Assembly (NCBI GenBank): GCA_003013855.2 | Contig: ML058372.1 | Span: forward strand, 372,001 to 436,000 | From: Liriodendron chinense | Lineage: Eukaryota > Streptophyta > Magnoliopsida > Magnoliales > Magnoliaceae | DNA length: 64,000 bases | Direction of reading: 5' to 3' | Shown here: piece by piece, positions 46,213 through 57,915 of the stretch | Layout: each line of letters opens with the position of its first letter | How positions within the stretch are numbered: position 1 is the stretch's first letter | Position numbers and translations under genes: made by a program | Notes under the pieces: generated by a model | Databases searched by the model: none | What the model saw: only the letters and a program-made list of their open reading frames with translations | Told to the model about the DNA's origin: nothing

Positions 46213-49019
46213 TCAGTGATTTTCCGTTTTAAATGTGGACTGCGGACTATTTTTGTTTGAAGGCCATTGATTAGATGGACAGCATTATCTTATTAGTTTG
46301 ATTTTTTTTTGCATATGTTGGTCTAGTAATTCAGTAGGTAACTTCATGTTTATCGGTTTGGATGCATTAATTTCTTTCTGAATTGAGTTGATTTTTTTTT
46401 CAATTTTACAAATTCAACTGGATGGTGTTTGTTTTGGTCTTTATATTTTTTAAAATGTGAATATTACATCTTCTTCTACTTTTTTTGTTTTGGTCTTTAT
46501 ATTATTTAAAATGTGCCCTTTGGCTAGTCTAGGTTCCACATGTGGGCACTGTCCATACTTGTAAACCCTTGTGGCCTTCGCAATTGAATTCTTGGTTAGT
46601 TTTCTCTACTTTAGCAAGTTTTACGTAATGAGTTGCAGAAGCCTAGGTAAGTAACAAGTTCCATAATTAGCAAAGAGTTCTAGTTTACTTTCCATTTTTT
46701 TATAGTTTCTTAGATCATTGTGCTATTAACTTTAGAAGTTCTCTCTTAGCCTATGGTTGTTTCAGGAGGTAGAATTTACAATTCACAACATACAGTAGTT
46801 TTTCTGGGATTTTATTTCTGCACCCATACTGCATTGAGGTTTCCGAAATTTCTTTTTCCTTTTTTTTATATTGCCTTGTGTCAATTTGGTAGCAAAGAAA
46901 GTTCCATATCCTCGGAAATTGGATTTTGGGCCCATATGCTGATCATTGGTACTGCTTGGGATTTCATTTGTTTGTTTGTTTTGTTTGCAACCATATTTAT
47001 TGATCCAACAAAGAAAAAAGCGCAGTTAATCAGTTTTCTGTTCCATTTCATCAAATGGTTGTCGTTCCCTTCCACTTTTATCAGTTCCTAAAGCATCGGG
47101 TATTTTCTTACATCTGTTGTATTGTATATTTTTATTCACACTAAAATCACATGATATATTGGATTGATTATTATAAGCCAGAATCTAAATTTATTTCAAT
47201 TGAAATAACTTATTCACACTAAAATCACAAGATATATTGGATTGATTACTATAAGCCAGAATCTAAATTTATTTCAATTGAAATAACATGGGTTTCTTAA
47301 AAAAATATCAAACCACTCTTCCCATACACATTCTGGCACATATGATCGACATCTTCCATGATTCTGGTTGTTCCATCCAGCGAGTAGTCATTTGTCATTT
47401 GAACATGTGCCTGCATTTGGATGCACAGGCTTCACGATGTGTGGAATTAGCAAACCTCATAGTCAAACCAACCGATTATGGGATATTGTTACTCAAGGGA
47501 ATTGAGGGAGGGGAGCGAAGTTGTATAAAAGCTAATGTTGATAGATCTCAAAGTTCAAAATTCTCTCTCTGAATTGAATCTATGACCATTGTTTTTTTCT
47601 TTTTCTTCTCTTTTTTTTCCTCTAGAATCTTCAGCCCATCAAGAATTCAATGGATTGACAGAATGTAGGACCAGATTTGGCACACAAAAAAAAAAAAAAA
47701 AAAAAAACACACCAATGAGGGCCTTTTTGTTAGATTCTCTACATTTATATTAGATCTCTAGTGTTCTTCTAATTTTATTTTCATTTTCATATTATACTGA
47801 GTTTTTTTTATTCCGGATTTATTTATAAAGCATTTGGTCATGTTTATGTCAATTGTTCTGATTCTACCCTTACTTTCTAGTTAAGAATGTATTGCTGAAT
47901 CACATTGTGTAGGCAATTTTCCTAGACTGAGATATCCTTCTCCTCAGTGAAAATGATTTACGCACTCGTATTTGTTTCAGACCTGGGTCTTGTTGATGCC
48001 CTTTCACAGTATAGAAAAATAAATTTCATTTTTGTGACAAAAATGGATCTCTTTTATGTGCTATTGGAAAGAAACAGCTCTTTGATTTTTCATGCAAGTA
48101 TCATCTATTGTTCATGAGCATATTTCTTAGATTTACGCTGATTGGATGATCCAATCCATCCCTGATTTGGCATTATTTTCTATAGCTAATCCTTTTACTA
48201 TGACATGGGTGGGATGGCTACGATTGCCTAACAAAAGTAATTCTTTAGAATCATAAGAAATCAATGAAGCTCATTAACAAATTATTTGGATCAAATTGTT
48301 GATTGGACCTATTTTCGTGTAAATGATCTTGGCTTTTGTTTAACTTTCTTGAGCCATTTAACGGGCGGAGAAGATTGCCACCCTGGTTAATGCGGCCCAT
48401 GTGATGTGTTAAGCCTATAATTGTATATATTTATCCTTAATTCCATGCTCAAATTACATGAAATTATGTGTTAAGCCTATAATTGTATATATTTATCCTT
48501 AATTCCATGCTCAAATTACATGAAATTATGTGTTAAGCCTATAATTGTATATATTTATCCTTAATTCCATGCTCAAATTACATGAAATTATGTGTTTAAA
48601 GGACTTTAAGTTTTTTTTATAATCATAGGGAATTGAGAGTGAATGGAGAGGATGGAGTTTAATTTCACACCTTTAGAGACACTAAAAAGTCAAGCTAAGT
48701 CAGGACAAAGTGGCAAAGAAAGAAGGAAAATGAAGAAAGAAAGATTCTAGAAGAAATTCCAAAGAAACAAGAAAAATAGGTCCGTCAGCCGACCTACGGT
48801 CGACTAATGCCCACCATTGGCCAACTGATGAAGGCTGTTGACTGGCCAAAATTTAGATTTTTTTGGGTCTAACCTTAGGACAAAAAATTATCCCTGACGG
48901 CAGGCTAATGGATTCTGTTGATCGGCCGACCTACGGTCGACAGATGGATCCTGTCGGTAGGCCAACAATGTACATGAAGTTCAAAAATTGATCATTTTCC
49001 AAATTAATCGACCTAACGG
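46213..49019 (+). repeat. Long direct duplication, copy 2
   Basis: Partner of 1-2807. Here the sequence continues into a coherent Athila-like LTR, so this looks like the correct context. Copy-to-copy differences are mostly single-base length changes in homopolymers. Confidence 0.93.
48404..48589 (+). repeat. Three 62-bp tandem repeats at the LTR 5' end
   Basis: Same triplication as 2193-2378, with units starting at 48404, 48466 and 48528. Confidence 0.9.
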
Positions 49020-52000
49020 TCGACCAACACTCCCTATCGGCAAGCTGACAACCAACATAAGTGCGTAAATTGTTACGCAACAGAGAGGCGGTAGGTGAAT
49101 TTTTCTATTTAAAGGGGGGGCTTCCCTTCTCTTCTAAAGGTATCTAGGACGTAAAGGAAGGTAGAGAAGCTTCGGTGGAAGAGTTCTACTTAAAGTTTTT
49201 CTTATTTCAGCAAGTTTTAGAGTTTTCATCTTTTTCTGAAATTTTAGTTCAAGGATATTAGAGATAAACTAAAATCTCTTAGCTAGAGCTAAGAGGTGAA
49301 GCTTGTAGTTCATTTTTTATGTTTTGATTCAGCCTATGTTTAGTTTTATGCTTTGATTATGAACTTGGTTTAATTCCAGTTTAAATAAAATTTTAGTTTT
49401 AGTTCTTCTTTGATCTATTGATGACTCTGGGGTCATTTGATGCTTAGAGGTTCTGAATCTAGTTTCTTAATTATTTTGCAATGTTTAAATATATATAATT
49501 CATTAATCTATTATAGACTCCGGGCTTGGTAGATTATTTGAATTCCCTGTGATCTAGAACTTGGTATTTAATGTGGGAATTATTCAAAACCAAAGTTCGT
49601 ATTCTTTTGTTGAATGTGAATAGAGAGAATTGTTTATTGATAATGGTTTAATAAAATTTAAGTTATGGTTCTACTTTAATCTAATGACAGAATTAGAGGG
49701 AAGGTCATGATTATGATCTTACCTGTTTTATAGAAGGATTGGTCTGTATAATTCAGAGAATTGGATTCCCTATGACCAATACTTTAGTTCTTAAGGAGGG
49801 AACTATATCAATGGATGTTCTAGTATGTTAGATTATTGATTATGATTTAATTACTCTATTTTCCAGCTGGATAGGATGGGACTCTAATTCCAATTAAGTT
49901 ATTAATAAATCTATTGAATCATGTATTAAGAATGGCTATAAGTGGATCGTTAGCGCTCTAGTGCCTTTAACCCATTGATTTACTTCTTAATTCCAGTTTT
50001 CAAAACAACACACTCAATTTCAATTTTCAGAGATAGTTGTTAATTCTAAAATTGCACAGGGTAGTCTAACACGACACTCTACGCTTTACGTACGAAACCT
50101 TGCGGAGCTTTATAGAACTATGGCTAAGTCCTAAAGAGGGGGGTGATTAGGACTGTTTAAAAATCTCTTTTAAAACCTCTTGTCTAATTAAACTAATTAG
50201 TAATTATAAACTAATTAAGCAATAACATTTAGCCATCAAGCTTAAGTGGGTCCAATCACAAGGCTAGCATATAATTGGCAATTAAACAACATATCCTAAA
50301 AATGTATAGATAATCAAATGATTAAGCTAATCAAGAACCTAATCTATGCAACCTATGTAGACTGTATGAGAATAGATCATAAGGCTCAAGTCTACACTAC
50401 TTAGTAAAAGTACATCTTGTGTGTGGATGTGTCTAATTAGTGCCTAACATACATTCTTATCAAGCATTCATAATTAAACAATTAAACATACAATGCTAAG
50501 ATAACAATGTGCTCAAATCAATCACAAACACAAGCATGTATAGTGGTTTGACTTTGGGTCTACTCCACTCCCGGTTCAAGTACTCATCCCTTAAGGACAT
50601 CGGCATTCACTAGGGAGTTTAAATCAAGTACCTCCCAACCTAGGTATTTCAAATCGGTTCCACCCTACCAGGGAGTTTGACAAGGTTCCTCTCAACCTAT
50701 GACGGAGATTTTACTGGTTCATCTCCCAACCAAGATATTTACGGGTTACATCCAACCCATTAGTTTAACAAGGATCCTCCCTACCCTTAAGCTCTAATTC
50801 TAAAACCTAGTATACGCTCCCGCCGGAGGCTCCCCACGGAGACTTGATCGAGTTTGTAAATCCAAACTCTCACACTCAATCCTCCACGAAGAAGGAGTGC
50901 AACCGGACTCTCAAATTGACAACTTACTTGTCGGATGAGCCCCTTGTTTAGCACATTCTTGGGTTGTTTGATCTTTTCTCTTTCATGCTTTAATCAGCTC
51001 CCCTTTGCTCTCCCGATCAGTGTTGCCATTGCATTACCAATACCTCAGCTCCACCGATCAATCGTCTTGCATTTGATCTTCTTGAGATGCCCAAGGTGAT
51101 ATGAGATGATGTGAATTCTCTGCAACTAGTGGGAGTTGGTTGTCCAGAGGAATTCCACCTAATAGGATCTTTAGAAAGGTTCAGACAAAAGATCTACCTA
51201 TGATTGAGGTGCCTAAAATATCTAAAGATCAAGAGAGAGCAATTTCATCTTCACATGATCTTTGAATGCTCCATCTTGTGATCAAACACAAGGAAGATGG
51301 CTTGAAATACTTAGGATTAGAGCCTAATGGTATGGGCAATCAAGGTGGCTTCTAATGCACTAAAATCTCTCTATTGAGACCCAAAATCGAGCCAAGTCAT
51401 TATATAAGAAAAGTTGCAACAGATATAAAATGACTGAAAAACTATTAGTTGTTGACCAATAGGCATTCAACTTCGACCGGTTGAACAGGGTCTCCGACCG
51501 GTCGATAAATGGCCTGGACTTGCTTAAGTTACTGTCTAAACTTTGCTCCCTACTGACCGGTCGAATAGACCCTTCGACCGGTCGGGCGATAAATGCCCAG
51601 AGACCAGCAGATTTTACAGATTGTTGCTGTTTCATTGGGGGCCTTGGCTGAATGGTCGGGCGACCGGTCAGACAGACCTGTCGACTGGTCAGCATAACAG
51701 TCTAAGGCATGTTTTCTGCTGTATTTGATTTGTGTTTTACAACAGCACATGCAACCTTTCTAGCGATTCTTTGGGCGGTCTTTTGGGACACCTAAGGCCA
51801 ATCTAAGATAACTACAAGTATGCTTACTGGGTCATGGTCATCTAGAGGTTTGGGTTTTGGATTGGTTCAAGGTTAAAGGCTTCACCAAGGCATCTCTTTT
51901 ACCTGTTTCTTCTTCCTTGATGCAGCAGGTTCGCTTGAGTCTTCAGTCTTCGTCTTCTTTAAGCTTAACCGACACTAGACTTACTAACCTACGTAATTGA

Positions 52001-52167
52001 CAAATAAGGTGCACTAGTATGCCACAGAAAAGTGCACTCACAAATTCAATTTCAATTCTAAGTTGTTTTGGAAGAATCCCGTTTGCACTTACATTGATCC
52101 CTGAGGACGATTTCGGTCTCACTGAGTTATTACTACATCACAGCCTTATACTTGGGGTTGGCGAACA
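48407..52167 (+). repeat. Athila-like 5' LTR, split by an L2 LTR
   Basis: It begins TGTTAAGCC and ends GGCGAACA at 52167, followed after six bases by a tRNA-Asp-like primer site and gag. It matches the solo LTR 14882-16949 from end to end once the L2 insertion (about 50046-52042) is set aside. With the insertion removed it is about 1760 bp. Confidence 0.85.
50046..52042 (-). repeat. L2 solo LTR nested in the Athila-like LTR
   Basis: On the minus strand it starts TGTGAGTGCACTTTTC at 52042. AATTC follows at 52043-52047, and AATTC also occurs at 50041-50045, a likely TSD, though the second terminus is not a clean CA. It contains CCTAAAGAGGGGGGTGATTAGG (50132-50153) and an ACCGGTC cluster (51475-51690). 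Its portion 50046-51182 is also present in complemented form before 4956. Confidence 0.75.
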
Positions 52168-52173
52168 AGTTTT

Positions 52174-52192
52174 TGGCATCGTTGCCAAGGAT
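52174..52192 (+). other. tRNA-Asp-type primer-binding site
   Basis: TGGCATCGTTGCCAAGGAT differs at four positions from the plant tRNA-Asp primer sequence TGGCGCCGTTGCCGGGGAT. It sits between the LTR end and gag, as in Athila-like elements. Confidence 0.75.
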
Positions 52193-52380
52193 CTATGGTG
52201 TTTTACAGAATTTTTCTGAGATAGTTTATAGTTAAGATTTTTTTAAGATAGTTTTTATTCTTAGGTTAGAATTTATCTCATAATACTAACTTGTTTCGTT
52301 TTTTTGTGTTTTGATTTTTCAGGATTCTAACTTAGGACTTCAAATCAAGTTCTATTTTTCTAAACCCCTTTGCTGAGTGG

Positions 52381-55084
52381 TTGATGCCGAAGTGGGTTCG
52401 TGATCACACTCAACACTTGTTAAGTGAAGGAGGAATTATTGGAGAATTGTCAAAAGAACCACATGCTAGAAAATGCCTAAATTTTCATGAATTGCTAAGA
52501 GACGTGGCTAAAAATCAACCAAACCAAAGGGCTAATCAACTACAAAATCAAGCCCAAAACCAAATTGAACTAGGTGAGAATGAAGTGGGGAATGTGCATA
52601 ATGTACCTTAATCGAGGACTTTACATGATTACTTGCAACCCACAAGAACGAGCATCCCCTCCTGCATGATTTTTCCTCATAATATAAGAAATATAGATTT
52701 TAAACCGAGAGTGGTCCAACTCCTCCCCAAATTCCATGGGCTTGACTCAGGAAGTGCTTATTTACATATTAAGGAATTTGATGAGATTATAGCCTCTTTA
52801 CACTATGATAATGTCTCTAATGACACTATAAGACTTGAGTTATTTTCCTTTTCCTTGAAAGGGAATGTCAAATCATGGCTACTTTCCTTAAAGCTAAGAT
52901 CAATAGGAACATGGGCCGAGATGACTCGGGAGTTTCTTAAAAAATTCATTCCAATTCATGAAACTAATGCGTTGAGAATGGCCATCATGAACTTTGCCCA
53001 AAAAGAAGATGAAACATTCTTCTAATGTTGGGAGAGGTTAAAAGAGTTATTAAACGCATGCTCACGTCATAGATACAAGTGTTGGCGAGTAATTAATTTC
53101 TTCCATGAAGGACTAACTTCACCCATGCGCCAATTCATAGAGATGATGTACAATGGGGAATTCAAGAATAAAGAGACTGAGAAAGCATAAGACTATTTTG
53201 ACATGTTGGCTGAAAACGCACAATCTTGGGATACATCCAAGCCAACAACATCAAATCATCCCAAGTCAAGGAAAAATGTGGGATTTATGTCTTAAGCTAG
53301 GAAGATGATGTCAATGCTAGAATGACCAATCTCACAACAAAAGTCGAGGCCATAGAGTTAAGGAAGGTAGAGGAAATCCAACCAAGGGGGGTTGTTGAGA
53401 ATGTTTGTGGGATTTGTGAGAGCAATGTACATCTAACACATGAATGTCCTATAATTCCTGCATTTCAAGCGTTATTATATGAGCAATCAAATGCCATAAA
53501 CAATTGTCAATGTCCTTTCAGCGCTCTAAACTCAAACACATATAATCAAAGTTAGAGGAACCATCCCAACTTCAATTGGAAGAATGGACCCAGGGCTAAT
53601 CCTACCAATCCTTAAAGGGTGCCTCACATGCTATATGTTATGGCCCCACCTCAAATGTCTATAGAGGATACTTTAAAAACATTCATGCAGGGTCAAGCTC
53701 AAATTAATCAAAAGAACCTTGAAATGATCCAATAACTCAAAGTTTCAGTTGAAGAAATCAAGGGTCACTTAAACGCAAGGGAAGGGACATTTTCGACCCA
53801 ACCTCAACCTAACCCAAAATCACAATGCGAGATAAGCTCCCTAAATTCCTCCAACCAACACATGGAACATGCTAAGTCCATCACCACTCTTAAAAGTGAT
53901 AAAATCATTGAAAAATCTAATCCGATAAAGGCCCCATAGCCTAATGATCCAACAATTTCTAAGGAAGATGATGAACTTAACAATGCTCCACGAGGAAAAG
54001 CGAGAGAAAGAATATAAGCCTGTTGCTTCATTCCCACAACAGTTGACACCCAAAGCTCTAGAAAAAAATCAGGATATTTCGGAGGTTTTTAAGCAAGTAA
54101 AAATCAACATCCCACTGTTGGATTTCATAAAACAAATATCGTCATATGCCAAATTTCTAAAGGAGCTTTGCACGGTTAAGAGGAAATTAAACGTTTAAAA
54201 GAAAATATTCTTGATGGAGAAAGTGAGTGTCATCATTAAACAAGATGTACCTAAAAAATATAAAGATCCTGGTAACCTGACCATATCTTATGTTATCAGT
54301 GACTACCAGATTGAGCAAGCCTTACTTGATTTAGGGGAAAGTGTGAATCTAATCCCCTACTCGGTCTACGAACAATTGGATTTGGGTGAATTGAAACCCA
54401 CCAAAACCACATTACAACTTGTCAATCGTTCGATCCGTATACCGAGGGGTGTGATTCAAGATGTGCTTGTCTAAGTTGATAAGTTCTACTATTCGGTAGG
54501 CTTTATTGTCTTGGACACCCGTATACCGAGGGGTGTGATTGAGGATGTGTTTGTCCAAGTTGATAAGTTCTACTATTCGATAGACTTTATTGTCTTGGAC
54601 ATACAACCCAATGTTAATATCAATACTCAAATCCCTGTCATACTTGGCCGCCCATTCTTAACCACATCAAATGTCATAATCAATTGTAGGAACAAGGTTG
54701 TCAAGATGTCATTTGAAAACATGATGATTGAGCTGAATATTTTCAATGTGTGCAAACAACTAAGGGATGATGATGAAGTGGTCCACGAGATAAACTTCAT
54801 TGATGCATTCATTGAAGACAAGTCCCTCCTTACTTTCTACTCCGACCACTTAGAGCCGTGTTTGGCCCACTCCACTAAAATTGATAATGATATGATACGG
54901 GAGATGGATGCCTTATTAGATTCTGTGCTGGTAGTTGAAACTAGCCGGTGGATGGCACTATTTAAACAATTGCCCTCAACTAACAACAAGCCCCTACCTT
55001 CTTGTATCAAGGCACCGAAGCTTGACCTGAAACTTTTGCCTTCAGATTTTAAATATGCATACTTGGGTCAAGGAGAGACATATC
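52381..55084 (+). pseudogene. gag-pro: Athila-like gag-protease, broken
   Basis: From MMPKWVRDH at 52381 the Athila Gag core follows: YLQPTRTSIPSC, LLPKFHGLDSGSAYLHIKEF, LFSFSLKGNVKSWL, REFLKKFIPIHETNALR (52633-53025). A zinc motif CGICESNVHLTHEC is near 53410-53450. Protease begins at 54211 with LLDLGESVNLIPYSVY and continues to VILGRPFLTTSN near 54630-54665, then an acidic tail ending LDLKLLPS. Stops at 52609-52611 and 53023-53025, and several between 53190 and 53300, disable it. An 84-bp in-frame tandem duplication lies in the protease. It is cut at 55085 by an L2-related LTR, so reverse transcriptase and integrase are absent. Confidence 0.88.
54436..54603 (+). repeat. 84-bp in-frame tandem duplication in protease
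   Basis: CGTATACCGAGGGGTGTGAT begins at 54436 and again at 54520. The unit is 28 codons. The first copy carries a TAA (54472-54474), the second is open. The other Athila-like copy has a single unit near 17190. Confidence 0.92.
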
Positions 55085-56208
55085 TGTTAGTGCACTTTTT
55101 TGTGGCATACTAGTACATCTTATTTGTCAATCACGTGTGTCCATGTGTTGTAATGTCGGTTGAGCCGTGGCAAGCTGAAGACTGAAGATTCAAGTGGACA
55201 AGCATCATCAAGGGAGAAGAACAGGTATAAAAGATGCATTATTAACCCTAACTTTTTGAACCAAAACCTCTAGATGACTTGAATCAACTAGAAAAACCCT
55301 TAGTCATCTTCATTAATTAGCCTTAGAACACTTAGAAAAATATGATTAGTTAGGCTAATATAAGAGGTGCAAGCTTTGTAAATGAAATATCTTAAACAAC
55401 AGTTTTCAATAGGTCTTCAATCAATCAAAGCCTAGTTCTGATAGGACTTCAATCGATCATAAAAACGGTTTGATCAATCGGAGTACAGCAACAATATGAA
55501 CTCTTTGGACAGTTTTTCGATGCATCAGAATGACGATTTCGATATATCAAAGAGTGATCCGATCAATCGAACTCGATTTTTAAGAACTGTGTAAACTCTC
55601 TGGACAGATTTTCCGATCAATCGAAGACATCTTCGATCAATCGAAGGTTAATTTCGATCAATCGAAGATACACGAATCTGCCCATTGTTTTACCATTGAA
55701 GATTTATATATAAAAGCAGGGGTATTTGTTTTTTGGCTTAAGAGATGGATTTTGAGGATTTTGAAGCTACCATTGTTGAAGAGCATTAGAGGCTCAAATC
55801 CTAACCCTAGTGAGACATCTTCCTTGTGATTCATCACATGAATGAAGCATTCCGAGCTCATGAAGAAGATGTACCTGTCCCTCTTTGATCTCTAGAGTTT
55901 GGACCAATCTAGATAGTTAAATTCATATCTAAACTCTATGATGAGATCTTTGTAGGAGAGATTCTCTAAGCAACCACTTCCCGTTAGTTGTAGAGATCAG
56001 ATCAAACCTACCTCCTAGCACCTTGGACGTCTTTGTAACGATATTATATTAACTGTCCATTTCAGTAACGGATGGCATTCATTTGTATTTATCATACCTC
56101 TTTGTAATCCACATGTTATACATACACTACGTGAAGGAGAAAACTTCATCACCAAGATTTCAAAAATCCATTGTTCTCTAATCAGATCTACATTGCTATA
56201 TTTAGTTC
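55085..56208 (+). repeat. L2-related LTR fragment
   Basis: It begins TGTTAGTGCACTTTTTTGTG at 55085 and matches the reverse strand of 10431-11278 and 51183-52042. In place of ACCGGTC palindromes it has repeated CGATCAATCGAA motifs (about 55440-55670). It is cut off by the Tat/Ogre-like LTR at 56209. Confidence 0.75.
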
Positions 56209-57682
56209 TGTAGACACCCCACCTTCGGCTACACTGTTGGTAGAGATAGCTGGATGAATGGAGAACTATACCTCCAAATCCCAAGTCCAAACTCAGCCAA
56301 ACTCACCCTTGTAAGCCCCAATCCATAGCCCAACTCAAGCCTGAACCCAGTCAACCCACCCCTAAACATCAGCCTGAAAAACCCCCCATAAGAAAAACCA
56401 GTCAAAACATACTAAAAAATTCAAACTCACTGAGTCAACCCGTCGAGTCAAAACACCGAGTCAACCCGCCGAGTCAACCCGCCGAGTCAAATCACCGAGT
56501 TGACCGCTGAGTCAACTCACCGAGTCAACCCACCGAGTCAAAACAGCAGCCTCAAGAAATGACCGTACCACGCGGTGGAAACCGAGGAGCATCCGTACGG
56601 GGGGGCCGTCCAAAATTATTTACGCAATCTGCCACTGCCCACTGCTATAAATACCCCTAGCCTCTTCCCATTTCAGCATCTATCCCTCCGAAGCCATCTA
56701 GAGTGCGATCTGTCCCTCTAGCCCTTAGCCCACTCCTCCACCAAGGACAGCCCGAGTGAGGAGATCCTAGCCCTAGTCCAGCTCAGCCTGACCACTGGTC
56801 CAAGTCTCCCAAGCCATCCAAGTCTTGATCCAGCCACTCGAAGCCAACCCTTGCGACACCTCCGTCCATCTAGCTGTTCCTTACCAGCATCATCTCAGTC
56901 GCATCTAGCATAAGTGCAACATTTACTTTTCTTCCAACCCCCCTGCTTCACTGTAAGCACTTTGACTATTCAAACACACGGCATGCATCTCGCATAAAGC
57001 ACCTGTCAGTTCGAGCGTATGCTCTGAGCTTGCCTGTTAGTGGAACCTGCCCATCAGAAACTCTTACTGTTCAGACCTGCATTCATGTACATATCACTAC
57101 GAGCACTTTGATTATTCAAACACACAGCATGCATCCCACATAAAGCACCTGTCAGTTCGAGCGTATGCTCTGGGCTTGCCTGTTAGTGGAACCTGCCCAT
57201 CAGAAACTCTTACTGTTCAGACCTGCATTCATGCATCATGTCATCTATGAGAATGTACGAGGATTAAAATAGACTTTCAAGTGTTAGTTCGATTCTGTGA
57301 AGTAGAGACCATACTTCGGTACAGGGCAGTGTGTGGGGTGCTTAACCTCTTCCCACCCTGTCACTGTGATCCCTTACCTCGAATCTCTGGCCGCAGATCA
57401 ATCGGAGTCATTTTAGAGGAAGGAATCTTCGGATCCCCTTCTCTAACGTTTATACGGGGTCTAGCCGACTGTAGATTCGAAGTAACTGGCTAGTGGCGAC
57501 TCTGGTCTTATATAAACTCATTTAAACACATCCAGCTTAACATGACAACCAAACAAAGCCCTCGAGAACGAGGCAAGGCAGTGGCACAAACGGCAATTCG
57601 TACTCACGTATCCTCTCCTTCTTTTTCCGAAAGGAAAGGGACGAGAATGTCGTGTGGGAGCGCGGAACGGCGAGGGTCCACA
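56209..57682 (+). repeat. 5' LTR of the plus-strand Tat/Ogre-like element
   Basis: TGTAGACACCCC at 56209 to GGTCCACA at 57682, about 1474 bp. It matches 8449-9841 in inverse orientation. It includes GAGTCAACCCGCC repeats (56425-56545) and a roughly 135-bp tandem duplication (about 56957-57230) not seen in the other LTR. Confidence 0.9.
56646..56653 (+). promoter_or_regulatory. LTR TATA box
   Basis: TATAAATA in the context TGCTATAAATACCCC, conserved with the reverse-strand box at 9350-9357. Confidence 0.65.
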
Positions 57683-57685
57683 GAA

Positions 57686-57704
57686 TGGCGACTCCACTGG
57701 GGAT
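57686..57704 (+). other. Primer-binding site, tRNA-Arg type
   Basis: TGGCGACTCCACTGGGGAT, one base different from the site at 8427-8445, starts three bases after the LTR end. Confidence 0.85.
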
Positions 57705-57915
57705 AAGCTAGTCCCACTAGTCGTGATCCGACTTGAAAAACAGAATCCTTCCCGTACTTGAAAGTCACTAATCCTCATACAATCTCATCTGCATAGCATT
57801 CTACCCAAAACAAAAAAATATAGAAAATTCCAAAACCCAAAAAAAAAGTAGTGCATACTTCCCACCATTACTCCTCCAAACCAAATCACCCTGCCACGTC
57901 CAGTACAAAATCGAC

